Part shown: in pieces, positions 53,101 through 63,128 of the stretch
Numbering within the stretch: the stretch's first letter is position 1
How the letters are laid out: every line of letters begins with the position of its first letter
Source: Flavobacterium sp. KS-LB2
GTDB taxonomy: Bacteria > Bacteroidota > Bacteroidia > Flavobacteriales > Flavobacteriaceae
Length of the DNA stretch: 64,000 nt
Direction: 5' to 3'
Assembly: GCF_036895565.1 (NCBI RefSeq)
Contig: NZ_CP145904.1
Span: forward strand, 744,001-808,000
Program-made: the position numbers and the translations under genes
Notes under the pieces: model-generated
Seen by the model: only the letters and a program-made list of their open reading frames with translations
What the model was told of the DNA's origin: nothing
The model's database searches: none

Positions 53101-56100
53101 CTTTACCTGCATATGCAAAATTTACATTAACGGTTACAAATTCAGTTCCTTGTATTCCGGAGCTTCTACATCCATTAATTAAACTAGTTACACCATACAC
53201 TTGGACTCCAGGTGAAACAGGAGTTATATTCACTGTATTAATTGTTGAAATAATATTTCCATCTTCATCAGTCCATTCGATTGTTTGATTTGGTGGAGCA
53301 TCAGGGAATTTAAAATTATCCAATGCCCAAGCACTATTTGTATTTGCTCCTATAAACGTGAATTTTACTCTTAACTGTGTTTGTCCAATATAATTTTGTA
53401 AATCGAAGGAAGTATTATTGTTCGCAAAAGGATTAAACAAAGTAGTTTGAGCTGGTCCGGTAATATTTTGTAAAGTAACGGTATAGCTCGCTCCGCCGTC
53501 CAGCGAAAGTTCAATGCGAATACGATCTCCTGCAAATATCTTATAGGCTTGATCAAATCCAAATGAAAAAGTGGCTAACCCTAATGAATTAAATATTGGA
53601 GTTTGTAAGGTTGAGGTTAACGGACCATTAGCAATTGCAAATTTTGGATCACCGGAATCATAAATTGTTCCACCAGGAAAAGGTTGCGGATTTGTACCTG
53701 CCCAATGGTTAGAATTCGTATTATTGGCTGATGCGGTATACCCTCCAGGTGAACCATCCACTAACCAACCTCTAGGATCTTGTGTATTCAATTGTCCTGT
53801 TTGAAAATCACCACCTTGCAAGAATTGTCCTGTTCCATAACTACTTTGAGATGTAAATAAAGAAGAACTTCCTAAGCATAAAGTTGAAGGCGATGCTGAT
53901 ACTGGATCTGGTTTAATATTTGGTGGGATTACATTTACATAGGCTAAGGCTGAATATGCAAGACCGCAAGCACCACTTTCAATTACAGCTCTGTATAATG
54001 TTGTTTGACTGATATTCGTAAAATTATTCGTAGTACTTGTATTGGTAATAGGAAACCACGTTACACCACCATTAGTAGTGTATTCCCATCGTAAAATATT
54101 TCCAACAAATCCACTTAAATTAAGCGTACCGCTGCCTAAATGACAAGCAGTTATTAAATTGCTTATTATAGTTGGAGTAGTGCTGAAAAAACCAGTTATA
54201 GAACCGCCAATAGTTATAGGGTTTATAGTTAATGATTGAGAGTGCGTAACTGCTATACAACCACCAGCAGCTGCAATGGTGTTAGTGATAGTATAGGTTC
54301 CTGCGGTACTTGATGCCAAATTAATAGCCCCTGTTGATGAATTAATAGACAATCCTGCAGGTGTTGAGCTAAATACTCCTGCAACTCCACCTCCCGTAAA
54401 AGTTAACAATGGATTCGTAGCACTCTTACAAAAAGTTGCGGAACCATAATTGAACGTAGCAATAGGAAGCGGATTAATAGTAACCGATGTAGTTATAGCT
54501 ATGATAGCGCAACCTCCAGAAGCTGGAATTCGATAGGTTACAGTATAAGTGCCTGGAGTACTAGTATTAGGTGTTATTGCTCCTGTAGTCGCATTAATTG
54601 TTAGTCCACTTGGAGCAGAATAAGTTCCTCCAGTGTAGGCATTTGTTCCAGTTAAATTTACTGCTTGGGGGCTACTTATTGAATTACAAAAAGGATTTCC
54701 TGAGTAGCTAATAGATGCAGTAGGAATTGGACTAATCGTAACACTTGTAGTTGTAGAAACAGCTGCACATCCTCCAGTAATTGGGCCTGTATACGTTACG
54801 GTATACGTTCCTGGAGTACTCGTACTAGGTGTTATTGCTCCAGTAGTTGTATTAATTGTTAATCCACTCGGTGCAGAAAATGTTCCTCCTGTATAGGCAT
54901 TTGTTCCCATTAAATTTACTGCTTGGGCGCTACCTAATGAATTGCAAAAAGGAGTTCCTGCGTAGCTGATTGTTGCCGTAGGAATTGGAGTAATTGTAAC
55001 GCTTGTAGTTGCTGAAGCAGGCGCACAACCTCCAGTGGTAGGACCAGTATATGTTATGGTATACGTTCCTGAGGTGCTAGTGCTTGGTGTAATTGCTCCA
55101 GTAGTTGCGTTAATTGATAATCCACTTGGAGCAGAAAATGTTCCTCCCGTATAGGCATTTGTGCCACTTAAATTTACCGCTTGAGCACTACTTAATGAAT
55201 TACAAAAAGGAGTTCCGGTATAACTGATAGTTGCCGTTGGAATTGGAGTTATGGTAACTGTTGTAGTCGCCGTTACAGGCGCACAAATTCCAGTAACAGG
55301 GGTTGTATATGTTATAGTATAAGTACCTGCGCTAGTTGTACTAGGAGTTATTGCTCCAGTTGAGGTATCTAAACTTAATGTTGGTCCGCCAGAAACAACT
55401 GAGTAGGAGTAAGTACCTCCAGTGAAGGCATTTGTTCCTATTCTTGTTACAGGTTGAGCAACGGTATTATTTTTACAAAATGGATTTCCTGTATAACTAA
55501 TTGATACTGTCGGAATTTGTGTTACCATTAATGTTGCTATTGCTGATTGTACAGAGGAGCATGTATAACCGGCTGGCCCTGAAATTACCACATCGTAGTT
55601 TGCAGCATCTGCTGACGCAATAGAATTGATTGTTAAAGTTGAAGCTGTTTGTCCAATAATATTTGAACCATTTTTTCTCCATTGATACGATAAAGGATCT
55701 CCGTTTGCATCAGCAACTACAGTAAATGTAACATTAGAACCATTGCATAGTGATTGTGAAACAGGTTGAGAAGATACTATAATCGCTTGATCTACATTCA
55801 ATGTTCTTTGTGCAGAAGTAACTGCAGCACAAGGAGATGCTCCGTTAATAACTACATAATAACTACCATCATCACTTAAACTTGCTTGGTTAAAATTAAG
55901 ATTTGCAGATTGTGCACCGGAAATATTAGCTGAATTAACTATTGCGATACCACTAGGAGCAATACCCTTGTACCATTGATAAGTTAAGTTGTCACCAGTG
56001 GCAACTACGCTTAGAATCGTAGGAAAGCTGGCACATATACTTGTATTTGAAGGCTGATTAGTAATTACAACCGCTTTTCTTATGGTGAGGATGATACTGG

Positions 56101-59100
56101 CATTTACAGCTCCACAAGGCCCAATTGGATCGTTGGTAGTGTATGTTAAAGTAACTGTGCCTGAATTAATATCATTTGCACTTGGACTGTAAATTGCAGT
56201 TGGCGTATTGTTATTAAATGTACCGCTTCCACTTGTACTCCAGGTAGCTGATGTAGCACCTCCTCCAAATGAACCCGACATTGTAGCTGTAGTGTTTGAA
56301 CAAATAGTTTGATTTATTCCAGCACTTACAGTTGAAGCTTCATTCACAGTAATGGTTCTAGTAGCACTTACGGTTGCACAGGAGGTTAATGCATTTGTGG
56401 TAAGTGTCAACGTAACAGTTCCACTGAAATTAGCAGCAGGAGTATAAGTAATGGCCGCAGGAGTTGCCGTTTGAGCTGTACTGCTTAAAGTCCCTCCTCC
56501 GGAAGTGATTGACCATGCTCCGGTTGTAGCTCCACCACCGATACTTGCACCAGAAAGTGTAATCGCAGACGGTATTGTTGATTGACAAACAGTTACAGTT
56601 CCTCCGGCATTTACAGTTGGAGCAGCATTTACAGTAATGGTTTTTATAGCACTTATGACTGAACAGCCACTTAGAGCATTTGTAGTAAGAGTAAGAGTGA
56701 CAGTTCCACTGAAATTTGCCGCGGGAGTATAAGTAACAGTCGCAGGAGTAGTCGTTTGGGCTGTATCGCTCAATGACCCACCTCCCGAAGTAATAGACCA
56801 TGCTCCAGTTGTAGCTCCGCCACCAATACTTGCACCCGATAATGTAATCGCAGACGGTGTTGGAGATTGACAAACAATATCAGGACTTCCAGCATTTACC
56901 GTTGGAGCGGTATTTATAGTAATGGTTCTAGTTGCACTTATTACAGAACACCCAGTTGGAGCATTTGTAGTAAGAGTCAACGTGACTGTACCGCTGAAAT
57001 TTGCAGCAGGAGTGTAAGTAACAGTCGCAGGAGTCGCAGTTTGGGCTGTACTACTTAATAATCCACCTCCCGAAGTGATAGACCATGCTCCGGTTGTAGC
57101 TCCACCACCAACGGTTGCACCAATTAGTGTAATTACCGATGGTGTTCCCGATTGGCAAACAGTATTAGGACCTCCAGCGTTCACAGTTGGCGTAGCATTG
57201 ACAGTTATAGTTCTAGTTGTACTTATAACAGAACATGCAGTAAGTGCATTTGTGGTAAGAGTCAAGGTAACGGTTCCGCTAAAATTTGCAGCAGGAGTAT
57301 AGGTAACTGTTGCAGGAGTAGCAGTTTGAAGGGTACTGCTTAAAGTTCCTCCACCAGACGTGATAGACCATGCTCCAGTTGTGGCACCTCCGCCAACAGT
57401 TGCACCAGTTAATGTAATTGCAGATGGTGTTGGAGATTGACAAACAATATCAGGACTTCCTGCATTTACCGTTGGAGCAGCATTTATAGTGATGGTTCTA
57501 GTTGTACTTACTGGAGAACATGCAGTTGGTGCATTTGTGGTAAGGGTCAATGTTACAATCCCACTGAAATTAGCGGCAGGTGTATAGGTAACTGTTGCAG
57601 GAGTTGCGGTTTGGAGGGTACTACTTAATGATCCACCTCCTGAAGTAATAGACCATGCCCCGGTTGTAGCTCCGCCACCAATAGTTGCTCCAGTTAATGT
57701 AATGGCTGATGGTGTAGCTAATTGACAAACAATATAAGCTCCTCCAGCATTTACCGTTGGAGTTGCATTTATAGTGATGGTTCTAGTTGTACTTACTGGA
57801 GAACATGCAGTTGGTGCATTTGTGGTAAGAGTTAAGATAACTGTTCCGCTGAAATTTGCAGCAGGAGTATAGGTAACGGTTGAGGGAGTTGCGGTTTGTG
57901 CTGTACTACTTAATAATCCGCCACCTGAAGTTATAGACCATGCACCAGTTGTGGCTCCTCCGCCAAGGGTTGCTCCGGATAATGTAATGGGTGAAGGTGA
58001 TGGAGATTGGCAAACTACATTAGGACTTCCTGCATTTACTGTTGGAGGTGAATTTACTGTAATAGTTGCTGTTCCTGCAACAGTTTGATTACATGCAGGA
58101 GCTGATGAGTAGGAAACATTTGTTAGCGTATAGGTTGTATTCGAAGTTAATGCTGGAGTTGTCAATGTAGCTGTTCCACTTGCTCCAATATTTATTGTCG
58201 ATGAGCCTCCAACCCCAGTTACGGTATAGGTTAAAGTTGTATTTGGGGTTGCTGTGAATGTTATAGTAGATGTAGAACCATTACAAATTGAATTTGATCC
58301 AGTTACACTAATGTTAGCTGTAGGTAGAGGAAGAACGGTTATTATCATTTCATCTGATACTACCGGGCAATCAACTGTTGTTTGATTGCTAATAATTTTG
58401 ATTGTAATATTTCCAGAAGTGAAACCTGGAGGAAGAGTATAAATGCTCGTCAATGAATTAGGCGAATTAATACTTCCAGAAGTTACTACCCAATCCCATT
58501 CCGTTTGGTTGTTAATTACACCACTAACTGAACCAGCTAGAGTTATTGACGTTGTTCCTGAACAAATTGTTTGGTCAGGTCCCGCAAATACTCCTCCATT
58601 ACTATTGACATCTACTTGAAGGGTACTTGGAGGGCTATTTCCACAAATATTACTAGCAATTACTGATACAAAACCACTTGATGCATTATTTGGTATCTGT
58701 ACTATTATCGAAGTCGTTCCTTGGCCATTAATTATGGACCAGTTTGTTGGTACAGTCCAAACATAACTGCTAGTATTTGAAACAGTGGCTATGGAGTAAG
58801 TTAGTGTTTTAGTTGGACATATTACGGTCACTCCATTAATAATACCAGGAGTTGTAGGAATTCCAGTGTTTACTGTCACTGCAAAAGTTTGCGCACCACT
58901 TGTTCCGCACGAATTATTGGCAGTTACCGTAATATTTCCAGCTACTGCTGTTCCTGAAGTTGAAACTGTAATGGCATTTGTATTTACACCTGACGTAATA
59001 TTCCAACCTGACGGTAGAGTCCAAGTATATGATGTAGCATTTGCAACAGCGGATATACTATAAATAAGTCCTGCTCTGCTTATGCATTGTTCAGCAGAGC

Positions 59101-62100
59101 CACTTATTGTTCCGGGTGTTCCGGGTGTTCCAGGGCTAACTGTTACTGCCAAAGTTCTAGCAGCGCTAGTTCCGCAACTATTTGTTGCTGTAACAGAAAT
59201 AGTTCCGTTTTGACCAGCACTACCTGATGTTACCGTTATTGAATTAGTTCCTGCACCAGCTGTTATTGACCATCCAGTTGGAACGATCCAAGTATAAGTT
59301 GAAGCATTTGGAACTGCGGTTATACTATATACTAATCCAGTAATTGCAGGACACACTGGAGTTGTGCCAGAAATCACTCCTGGTGTTGCGGGTGTTGCGG
59401 GGCTTACAGTTACCGCTAGAGCACTGGCAGAACTTGTACCGCAGGTATTTGCTGCAGTAACACTAATAGTTCCATTTTGGCCAGCATTCCCTGATGTTAC
59501 TGTTATTGAATTAGTTCCTGCGCCTGCCGTTATTGACCATCCAGTTGGTACTGTCCAAGTATACGATGAAGCATTTGCAACAGCAGCTATACTATATGTT
59601 TGTCCTGTTAATGCAGGACATTGTGTAACAGTTCCTGATATTGCTCCTGGTGTTGCCGGTGTTGCTGGACTTACGGTTACAGCCAAAGTTCTTGCTGAAC
59701 TTGTTCCACAGCTATTTGTTGCAGTAACGCTGATAATTCCATTCTGGCCCGTATTACCGGATGTTACAGTGATTGAATTTGTTCCTGTGCCTGCAGTAAT
59801 TGACCATCCAGTTGGAACTGTCCAAGTATAACTTGTAGCATTAGTAACTGCTGTTATGCTATATGTTAATTCAATAATTGCCGGACATACAGTCGGTGTT
59901 CCAGCAATTAATCCTGGTGTTACTGGTATTGCCGGACTTACGGTTACTCCAAGAGAACTAGCTGAACTCGTTCCACAACTGTTTGTTGCAGTAACACTAA
60001 TAGTTCCATTTTGGCCTGTACTACCTGATGTTACAGTAATAGAATTTGTTCCTGTACCTGCAGTTATAGACCATCCAGTTGGTACTGTCCAGTTATACGT
60101 TGTAGCATTTGCAACAGCAGCAATACTATAAGTTTGCCCTGTTAATGCCGGACATTGTGTTCCAGTTCCGATTATTACTCCTGGTGTTGCTGGTGTTGCT
60201 GGACTTACAGTTACAGCCAAAGTTCTTGCTGAACTTGTTCCACAGCTATTTGTTGCAGTGACGCTAATGTTTCCGTTTTGACCTGTATTACCAGATGTGA
60301 CTGTTATTGAATTTGTCCCTGCACCTGCTGTAATTGACCATCCTGTTGGAACTGTCCAAGTATAAGTTGTAGTATTTGGAACTGCTGTTATACTATATAT
60401 TTGTCCTGTTAATGCGGGACATTGTGTAACAGTTCCCGTTATTGTTCCTGGCGTTGCTGGCGTTGCTGGACTTACAGTAACTGCTAAAGAGGCAGAAGCA
60501 CTTGTACCGCAACTATTTCCAGCGGTAACACTTATGTTTCCATTCTGCCCTGCGCTCCCAGATGTCACGGTAATAGAATTTGTTCCTGCACCTGCAGTTA
60601 TTGACCATCCAGTTGGAATTGACCAAGTATAACTTGTTGCGTTGGTTACTGCAACAACGCTATACGTTAATCCGGTAATGCCAGGACACACCGTTGATGT
60701 TCCTGAGATTACTCCAGGAGTTGCTGGTGTTGCCGGATTAACTGTAATTGGAATACTGTTGCTTATATCAGTTATTGGCGATACGCAAATAGCATTTGAT
60801 GTTAGTCTAACAGTTACTATATCACCATCAGCAAATAATGAAGTAGAAAAGCTAGGACTATTTGTGCCAGTATTAATACCATTAATCATCCATTGATAAG
60901 AAGGAGTTGTACCTCCATTTGTTGCCAAAGCAGAAAAAGTTATTGAGTTGCCTGGGCAAATTGTTGTAGCGGAAGCCGATATGCTAACAGATGGTACAAC
61001 AACATCATTTACAGTCATTGTAATTAAATTACTGGTAACTGGAGAAGTGCAAGCAGTACTTGAAGTTAGCACAACGGTTACTTTATCTGTATTCATAAGA
61101 GATGTGGAAGTAAATGTTGGAATATTGGTTCCAACGTTTATACCATTTACTTTCCATTGATAAGAAGGAGTAGCTCCACCATTAACTGGAGTAGCTGTAA
61201 AAGTAACTGAGGTACCTGTACAGATATTGTTTCCTGGACTGACTGCAATGGATACAGTAGGCAATGGATTAACAATTACGGTATAAGTTGCTGTTTGAGT
61301 TTGTGGTGCACACGCATTGTTACTGGTTACGGTCATTGTTAAAGTAACCGAATTTCCAGCATCGGCTGCAGTTGGAGTGTAAGTTGGAGTCAGCGTTGTG
61401 GCTCCTGCAGTGATGGTTCCCGCGCCATTTTCGGTCCAAGAAATGGTTCCGTTTGATGCAGAAGCACCACTTACGGTTGCAGTAGCATTTGAACAAATAG
61501 TTTGTGATCCACCGGCAGTCGCAATTGGTAATGGATTAACAATTACGGTATAAGTTGCTGTTTGAGTTTGTGGTGCACACGCATTGTTACTGGTTACGGT
61601 CATTGTTAAAGTAACCGAATTTCCAGCATCGGCTGCAATTGGAGTGTAAGTTGGGGTCAGTGTTGTGGCTCCTGCAGTGATGGTTCCCGCGCCATTTTCG
61701 GTCCAAGAAATGGTTCCGTTTAAAGCAGAAGCACCACTTACGGTTGCAGTAGCATTTGAACAAATAGTTTGTGATCCACCGGCAGTTGCAATTGGTAATG
61801 GATTAACAATTACGGTATAAGTTGCTGTTTGAGTTTGTGGTGCACACGCATTGTTACTGGTTACGGTCATTGTTAAAGTAACCGAATTTCCAGCATCGGC
61901 TATAGTTGGAGTATAAGTTGGGGTCAGCGTTGTGGCTCCTGCAGTGATGGTTCCCGCGCCATTTTCGGTCCAAGAAATGGTTCCGTTTGAAGCAGAAGCA
62001 CCACTTACTGTTGCAGTAGCATTTGAACAAATAGTTTGTGATCCACCGGCAGTCGCAATTGGCAATGGATTAACAATTACGGTATAAGTTGCTGTTTGAG

Positions 62101-62692
62101 TTTGTGGTGCACACGTATTGTTACTGGTTACGGTCATTGTTAAAGTAACCGAATTTCCAGCATCGGCTGCAGTTGGAGTGTAAGTTGGAGTCAGCGTTGT
62201 GGCTCCTGTAGTAATGGTTCCTGCGCCATTTTCGGTCCAAGAAATGGTTCCGTTTGAAGCAGAAGCACCACTTACGGTTGCAGTAGCATTTGAACAAATA
62301 GTTTGTGATCCACCGGCAGTTGCAATTGGTAAGGAATCTACTGTAAAAATACCTGTACTGGTAGCTGTTCCTAATGGAGTAATTACTGAAATAAATCCAG
62401 TAGTTGCACTTACGCTTACTATTGCAGTTATTTGAGTATCATTATCAATAGTAAAAGAACTTGCCGCAATGCCATTAAAGGTAACTGCAGTCGCTCCTGT
62501 AAAATTATTTCCAGTTATAATAACTGAAGCACTTGAATTGGTACACGCATTAATTGGATTGAAATTTGAAATTGATTGAGCAAAACTATCCATGCTGATT
62601 AGAAAAACAATTAAAAAAATCAGAATAGGCATTTTCGAATTTATGAATGCTAGAAATAATTTTATATGGAATTGGAAGTATTTTTTTTTCAT
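50126..62692 (-). CDS. Giant T9SS-secreted repeat protein with Ig/PKD-like arrays and LamG-like domain
   Basis: About 4,188 residues from ATG 62692; a GTG three codons upstream is also open. After a long signal region ending in SMDSFAQ comes an IPT/TIG-like domain (about 42-120). Then: four 89-residue repeats (122-477); two Ig-like domains; eight PKD-like units of about 89 (653-1363); two single domains; six 95-residue units plus a divergent one (1549-2207); two Ig-like domains; five units of about 86 (2393-2835). A LamG/concanavalin-like domain follows near 3310-3480 (INFDGANDHITFKDNYNF). The type A T9SS sorting domain ends the protein (GIYIVKLKTSKG, KKIIIK). Most units hold two Cys. It is likely a cell-surface or released adhesin; the partner is unknown. 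Confidence 0.93.
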   Translation of the reverse strand: MKKKYFQFHIKLFLAFINSKMPILIFLIVFLISMDSFAQSISNFNPINACTNSSASVIITGNNFTGATAVTFNGIAASSFTIDNDTQITAIVSVSATTGFISVITPLGTATSTGIFTVDSLPIATAGGSQTICSNATATVSGASASNGTISWTENGAGTITTGATTLTPTYTPTAADAGNSVTLTMTVTSNNTCAPQTQTATYTVIVNPLPIATAGGSQTICSNATATVSGASASNGTISWTENGAGTITAGATTLTPTYTPTIADAGNSVTLTMTVTSNNACAPQTQTATYTVIVNPLPIATAGGSQTICSNATATVSGASALNGTISWTENGAGTITAGATTLTPTYTPIAADAGNSVTLTMTVTSNNACAPQTQTATYTVIVNPLPIATAGGSQTICSNATATVSGASASNGTISWTENGAGTITAGATTLTPTYTPTAADAGNSVTLTMTVTSNNACAPQTQTATYTVIVNPLPTVSIAVSPGNNICTGTSVTFTATPVNGGATPSYQWKVNGINVGTNIPTFTSTSLMNTDKVTVVLTSSTACTSPVTSNLITMTVNDVVVPSVSISASATTICPGNSITFSALATNGGTTPSYQWMINGINTGTNSPSFSTSLFADGDIVTVRLTSNAICVSPITDISNSIPITVNPATPATPGVISGTSTVCPGITGLTYSVVAVTNATSYTWSIPTGWSITAGAGTNSITVTSGSAGQNGNISVTAGNSCGTSASASLAVTVSPATPATPGTITGTVTQCPALTGQIYSITAVPNTTTYTWTVPTGWSITAGAGTNSITVTSGNTGQNGNISVTATNSCGTSSARTLAVTVSPATPATPGVIIGTGTQCPALTGQTYSIAAVANATTYNWTVPTGWSITAGTGTNSITVTSGSTGQNGTISVTATNSCGTSSASSLGVTVSPAIPVTPGLIAGTPTVCPAIIELTYSITAVTNATSYTWTVPTGWSITAGTGTNSITVTSGNTGQNGIISVTATNSCGTSSARTLAVTVSPATPATPGAISGTVTQCPALTGQTYSIAAVANASSYTWTVPTGWSITAGAGTNSITVTSGNAGQNGTISVTAANTCGTSSASALAVTVSPATPATPGVISGTTPVCPAITGLVYSITAVPNASTYTWIVPTGWSITAGAGTNSITVTSGSAGQNGTISVTATNSCGTSAARTLAVTVSPGTPGTPGTISGSAEQCISRAGLIYSISAVANATSYTWTLPSGWNITSGVNTNAITVSTSGTAVAGNITVTANNSCGTSGAQTFAVTVNTGIPTTPGIINGVTVICPTKTLTYSIATVSNTSSYVWTVPTNWSIINGQGTTSIIVQIPNNASSGFVSVIASNICGNSPPSTLQVDVNSNGGVFAGPDQTICSGTTSITLAGSVSGVINNQTEWDWVVTSGSINSPNSLTSIYTLPPGFTSGNITIKIISNQTTVDCPVVSDEMIITVLPLPTANISVTGSNSICNGSTSTITFTATPNTTLTYTVTGVGGSSTINIGASGTATLTTPALTSNTTYTLTNVSYSSAPACNQTVAGTATITVNSPPTVNAGSPNVVCQSPSPSPITLSGATLGGGATTGAWSITSGGGLLSSTAQTATPSTVTYTPAANFSGTVILTLTTNAPTACSPVSTTRTITINATPTVNAGGAYIVCQLATPSAITLTGATIGGGATTGAWSITSGGGSLSSTLQTATPATVTYTPAANFSGIVTLTLTTNAPTACSPVSTTRTITINAAPTVNAGSPDIVCQSPTPSAITLTGATVGGGATTGAWSITSGGGTLSSTLQTATPATVTYTPAANFSGTVTLTLTTNALTACSVISTTRTITVNATPTVNAGGPNTVCQSGTPSVITLIGATVGGGATTGAWSITSGGGLLSSTAQTATPATVTYTPAANFSGTVTLTLTTNAPTGCSVISATRTITINTAPTVNAGSPDIVCQSPTPSAITLSGASIGGGATTGAWSITSGGGSLSDTAQTTTPATVTYTPAANFSGTVTLTLTTNALSGCSVISAIKTITVNAAPTVNAGGTVTVCQSTIPSAITLSGASIGGGATTGAWSITSGGGTLSSTAQTATPAAITYTPAANFSGTVTLTLTTNALTSCATVSATRTITVNEASTVSAGINQTICSNTTATMSGSFGGGATSATWSTSGSGTFNNNTPTAIYSPSANDINSGTVTLTYTTNDPIGPCGAVNASIILTIRKAVVITNQPSNTSICASFPTILSVVATGDNLTYQWYKGIAPSGIAIVNSANISGAQSANLNFNQASLSDDGSYYVVINGASPCAAVTSAQRTLNVDQAIIVSSQPVSQSLCNGSNVTFTVVADANGDPLSYQWRKNGSNIIGQTASTLTINSIASADAANYDVVISGPAGYTCSSVQSAIATLMVTQIPTVSISYTGNPFCKNNTVAQPVTRIGTNAFTGGTYSYSVVSGGPTLSLDTSTGAITPSTTSAGTYTITYTTPVTGICAPVTATTTVTITPIPTATISYTGTPFCNSLSSAQAVNLSGTNAYTGGTFSAPSGLSINATTGAITPSTSTSGTYTITYTGPTTGGCAPASATTSVTITPIPTATISYAGTPFCNSLGSAQAVNLMGTNAYTGGTFSAPSGLTINTTTGAITPSTSTPGTYTVTYTGPITGGCAAVSTTTSVTISPIPTASISYSGNPFCNSISSPQAVNLTGTNAYTGGTYSAPSGLTINATTGAITPNTSTPGTYTVTYRIPASGGCAIIAITTSVTINPLPIATFNYGSATFCKSATNPLLTFTGGGVAGVFSSTPAGLSINSSTGAINLASSTAGTYTITNTIAAAGGCIAVTHSQSLTINPITIGGSITGFFSTTPTIISNLITACHLGSGTLNLSGFVGNILRWEYTTNGGVTWFPITNTSTTNNFTNISQTTLYRAVIESGACGLAYSALAYVNVIPPNIKPDPVSASPSTLCLGSSSLFTSQSSYGTGQFLQGGDFQTGQLNTQDPRGWLVDGSPGGYTASANNTNSNHWAGTNPQPFPGGTIYDSGDPKFAIANGPLTSTLQTPIFNSLGLATFSFGFDQAYKIFAGDRIRIELSLDGGASYTVTLQNITGPAQTTLFNPFANNNTSFDLQNYIGQTQLRVKFTFIGANTNSAWALDNFKFPDAPPNQTIEWTDEDGNIISTINTVNITPVSPGVQVYGVTSLINGCRSSGIQGTEFVTVNVNFAYAGKDIAVTAADCGTNSVVLNAYDNRLSAAQNIAKGAWDNNYVTDTAIGTGATGKWTIKSSTAISPCNTAAFLPNDTDPNATFTGGAGTYVLTWTSAGCSDDVSVVFTDCSTINFDGANDHITFKDNYNFTAPFSIEVWLKPNSVTGTQTIFSKRDSNNLATGYDLKLIGDKISFNWNGAGTVVSNYAVSTNRWYHIAVTLNGTTYRLYIDGIEVKNAAGTIPTTNNFDCILGAMNKSGSQPISYFNGWMDELRIWNKALTPEQLHQIMNQEIKSNGAAVTGVVVPIDVNGLSWTTDLLGYYQMSSISCGYLNPTKGTAIGKLRNITSTQQQTAPIPYTSRVNGQDWTTDTTWTHFNVWDTPNSLGVDNNTPIDWNIVQIAHNINSGNKDITVLGLLSTAGKLTMADPTVTTPIENNDGQGLWVTLYLLLNGNIDLVGESQLVQKRYTATQYNESILDESSTGYIERDQQGQKNSFNYNYWSSPVSIQGNSNNSPFAISNVLKDGTNSLSPSTIDFNDGPYYADTAISNPIKISNRWIWSYNSQTLNSNTDLDDYYQWKYVGSTSLIKTGEGYTMKGTGGSAAITALQNYVFIGKPNSGTITLTIPYDQTYLVGNPYPSAMDANSFIRDNLKDCSGCTNTVNVFNGALYFWDHFGLSNNHYLAEYEGGYATYTLMGGVAGIADSPLTATGAGTKVPQRYIPVGQGFFVDAYLDSELTGPEIPASVTGGTLFFKNSQRVFVKEGPANSVFMKTTGTTKSSSKNSDAITETRPKIRLGFNSSVGAHRQLLLGADSNTTAKFDIGYDAPMFDLSVDDMFWEINAVEYVIQAITNFNENQVIPVGITVGNEGKITIKIDALENVPETTGIYIYDNVTGIYHDIRTSDFTISLAVGEYRNRFTLQFTNKTLDVDEANLNDGLIVLYSNNYKVLIIQNKKLDSTVNEVRLFNLLGQDVANWDVKNENQTRIQIPIRNVSSGIYIVKLKTSKGAYSKKIIIK
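54205..55522 (-). repeat. Coding tandem array 4, about 258-bp period, five units
   Basis: Units open with PTATISYTGTPFCNS-type sequence and contain GTNAYTGGTFSAPSGL and TTGAITPSTS. Units 2-4 are close copies; the first and fifth are divergent. Boundaries are approximate. Confidence 0.75.
56344..58054 (-). repeat. Coding tandem array 3, 285-bp period, six units
   Basis: Units of 95 residues open with PTVNAGSPDIVCQS-type sequence and carry GGGATTGAWSITSGGG and YTPAANFSGTVTLTL. The 285-bp spacing is exact for the conserved word near 56521, 56806 and 57091. A seventh, divergent unit follows downstream. Confidence 0.85.
58606..60736 (-). repeat. Coding tandem array 2, about 267-bp period, eight units
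   Basis: Units open with PATPATPGVISGT-type sequence and carry TWTVPTGWSITAGAGTNSI and NSCGTSSARTLAVTV. The six units nearest the N-terminus are similar; the last two have diverged. The downstream boundary is approximate. Confidence 0.8.
61266..62333 (-). repeat. Coding tandem array 1, four near-identical 267-bp units
   Basis: Exact 267-bp periodicity; the word GGATTAACAATTACGG starts at 61266, 61533, 61800 and 62067. Units differ at only a handful of positions, such as one codon in SASNG/SALNG. Each encodes 89 residues starting PIATAGGSQTICSNATATV. Confidence 0.95.
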
Positions 62693-63077
62693 AATAGGCA
62701 CACTTTTTAATCAAACAATTAATGGTTTTGTAAATTGGACATGGAATAACCCGTGACTTTTACAGAAGTAAAATAAAGTTTATTGTAGTGGTATTATTTG
62801 CAATGAAAAAATGAATCAAGTTGTCGTTATTTTTTATTCCTTTTTTTTAACATTGATATTAAAAAAAGATACAACTATGATTTTTGTCGGATTGTATATA
62901 TTGTCTTTACGTTACAATCTTAATTAACTTAAAATTAAGCATTTATAATGGTGTTTTGGTGAAACAAGTCTTTTTTTCGATGAAAGGATTTTATCTGCCG
63001 ACAAACTACCCGTTTTAAAAAAAAATAAATTGAAGGTTTTCTTTTTTCTTTTTCAAGTTTAATTTAGATGTAAAAAA
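62693..63077. other. Upstream region of the giant gene
   Basis: About 385 nt with no ORF. It is very A/T-rich with long A and T runs. On the minus strand no perfect TAnnTTTG was found; ATTGTTTG near 62712 is a weak candidate. The promoter of the giant gene therefore remains unassigned and might use an alternative sigma factor. Confidence 0.4.
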
Positions 63078-63101
63078 AAAACTGTCTTTGCAGACAGTTT
63101 T
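63078..63101 (-). terminator. Terminator after the 63129 gene
   Basis: Perfect 10-bp stem AAAACTGTCT with AGACAGTTTT around a TTGC loop. On the minus strand it is followed by T residues. Confidence 0.85.
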
Positions 63102-63128
63102 CTATTTTTAAGGGTAATAATAGTATGA

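Noticed and set aside
56430..62435. Plus-strand and alternate-frame ORFs inside the giant gene
   Set aside because: They are shadows of the repetitive coding sequence, with Ser/Cys/Tyr- or Val/Pro-biased composition and no start signals.
50126..62692. CRISPR-like regular repeats
   Set aside because: The repeats are 258-285 bp, in frame and coding for beta-rich domains; no short repeat-spacer pattern exists.
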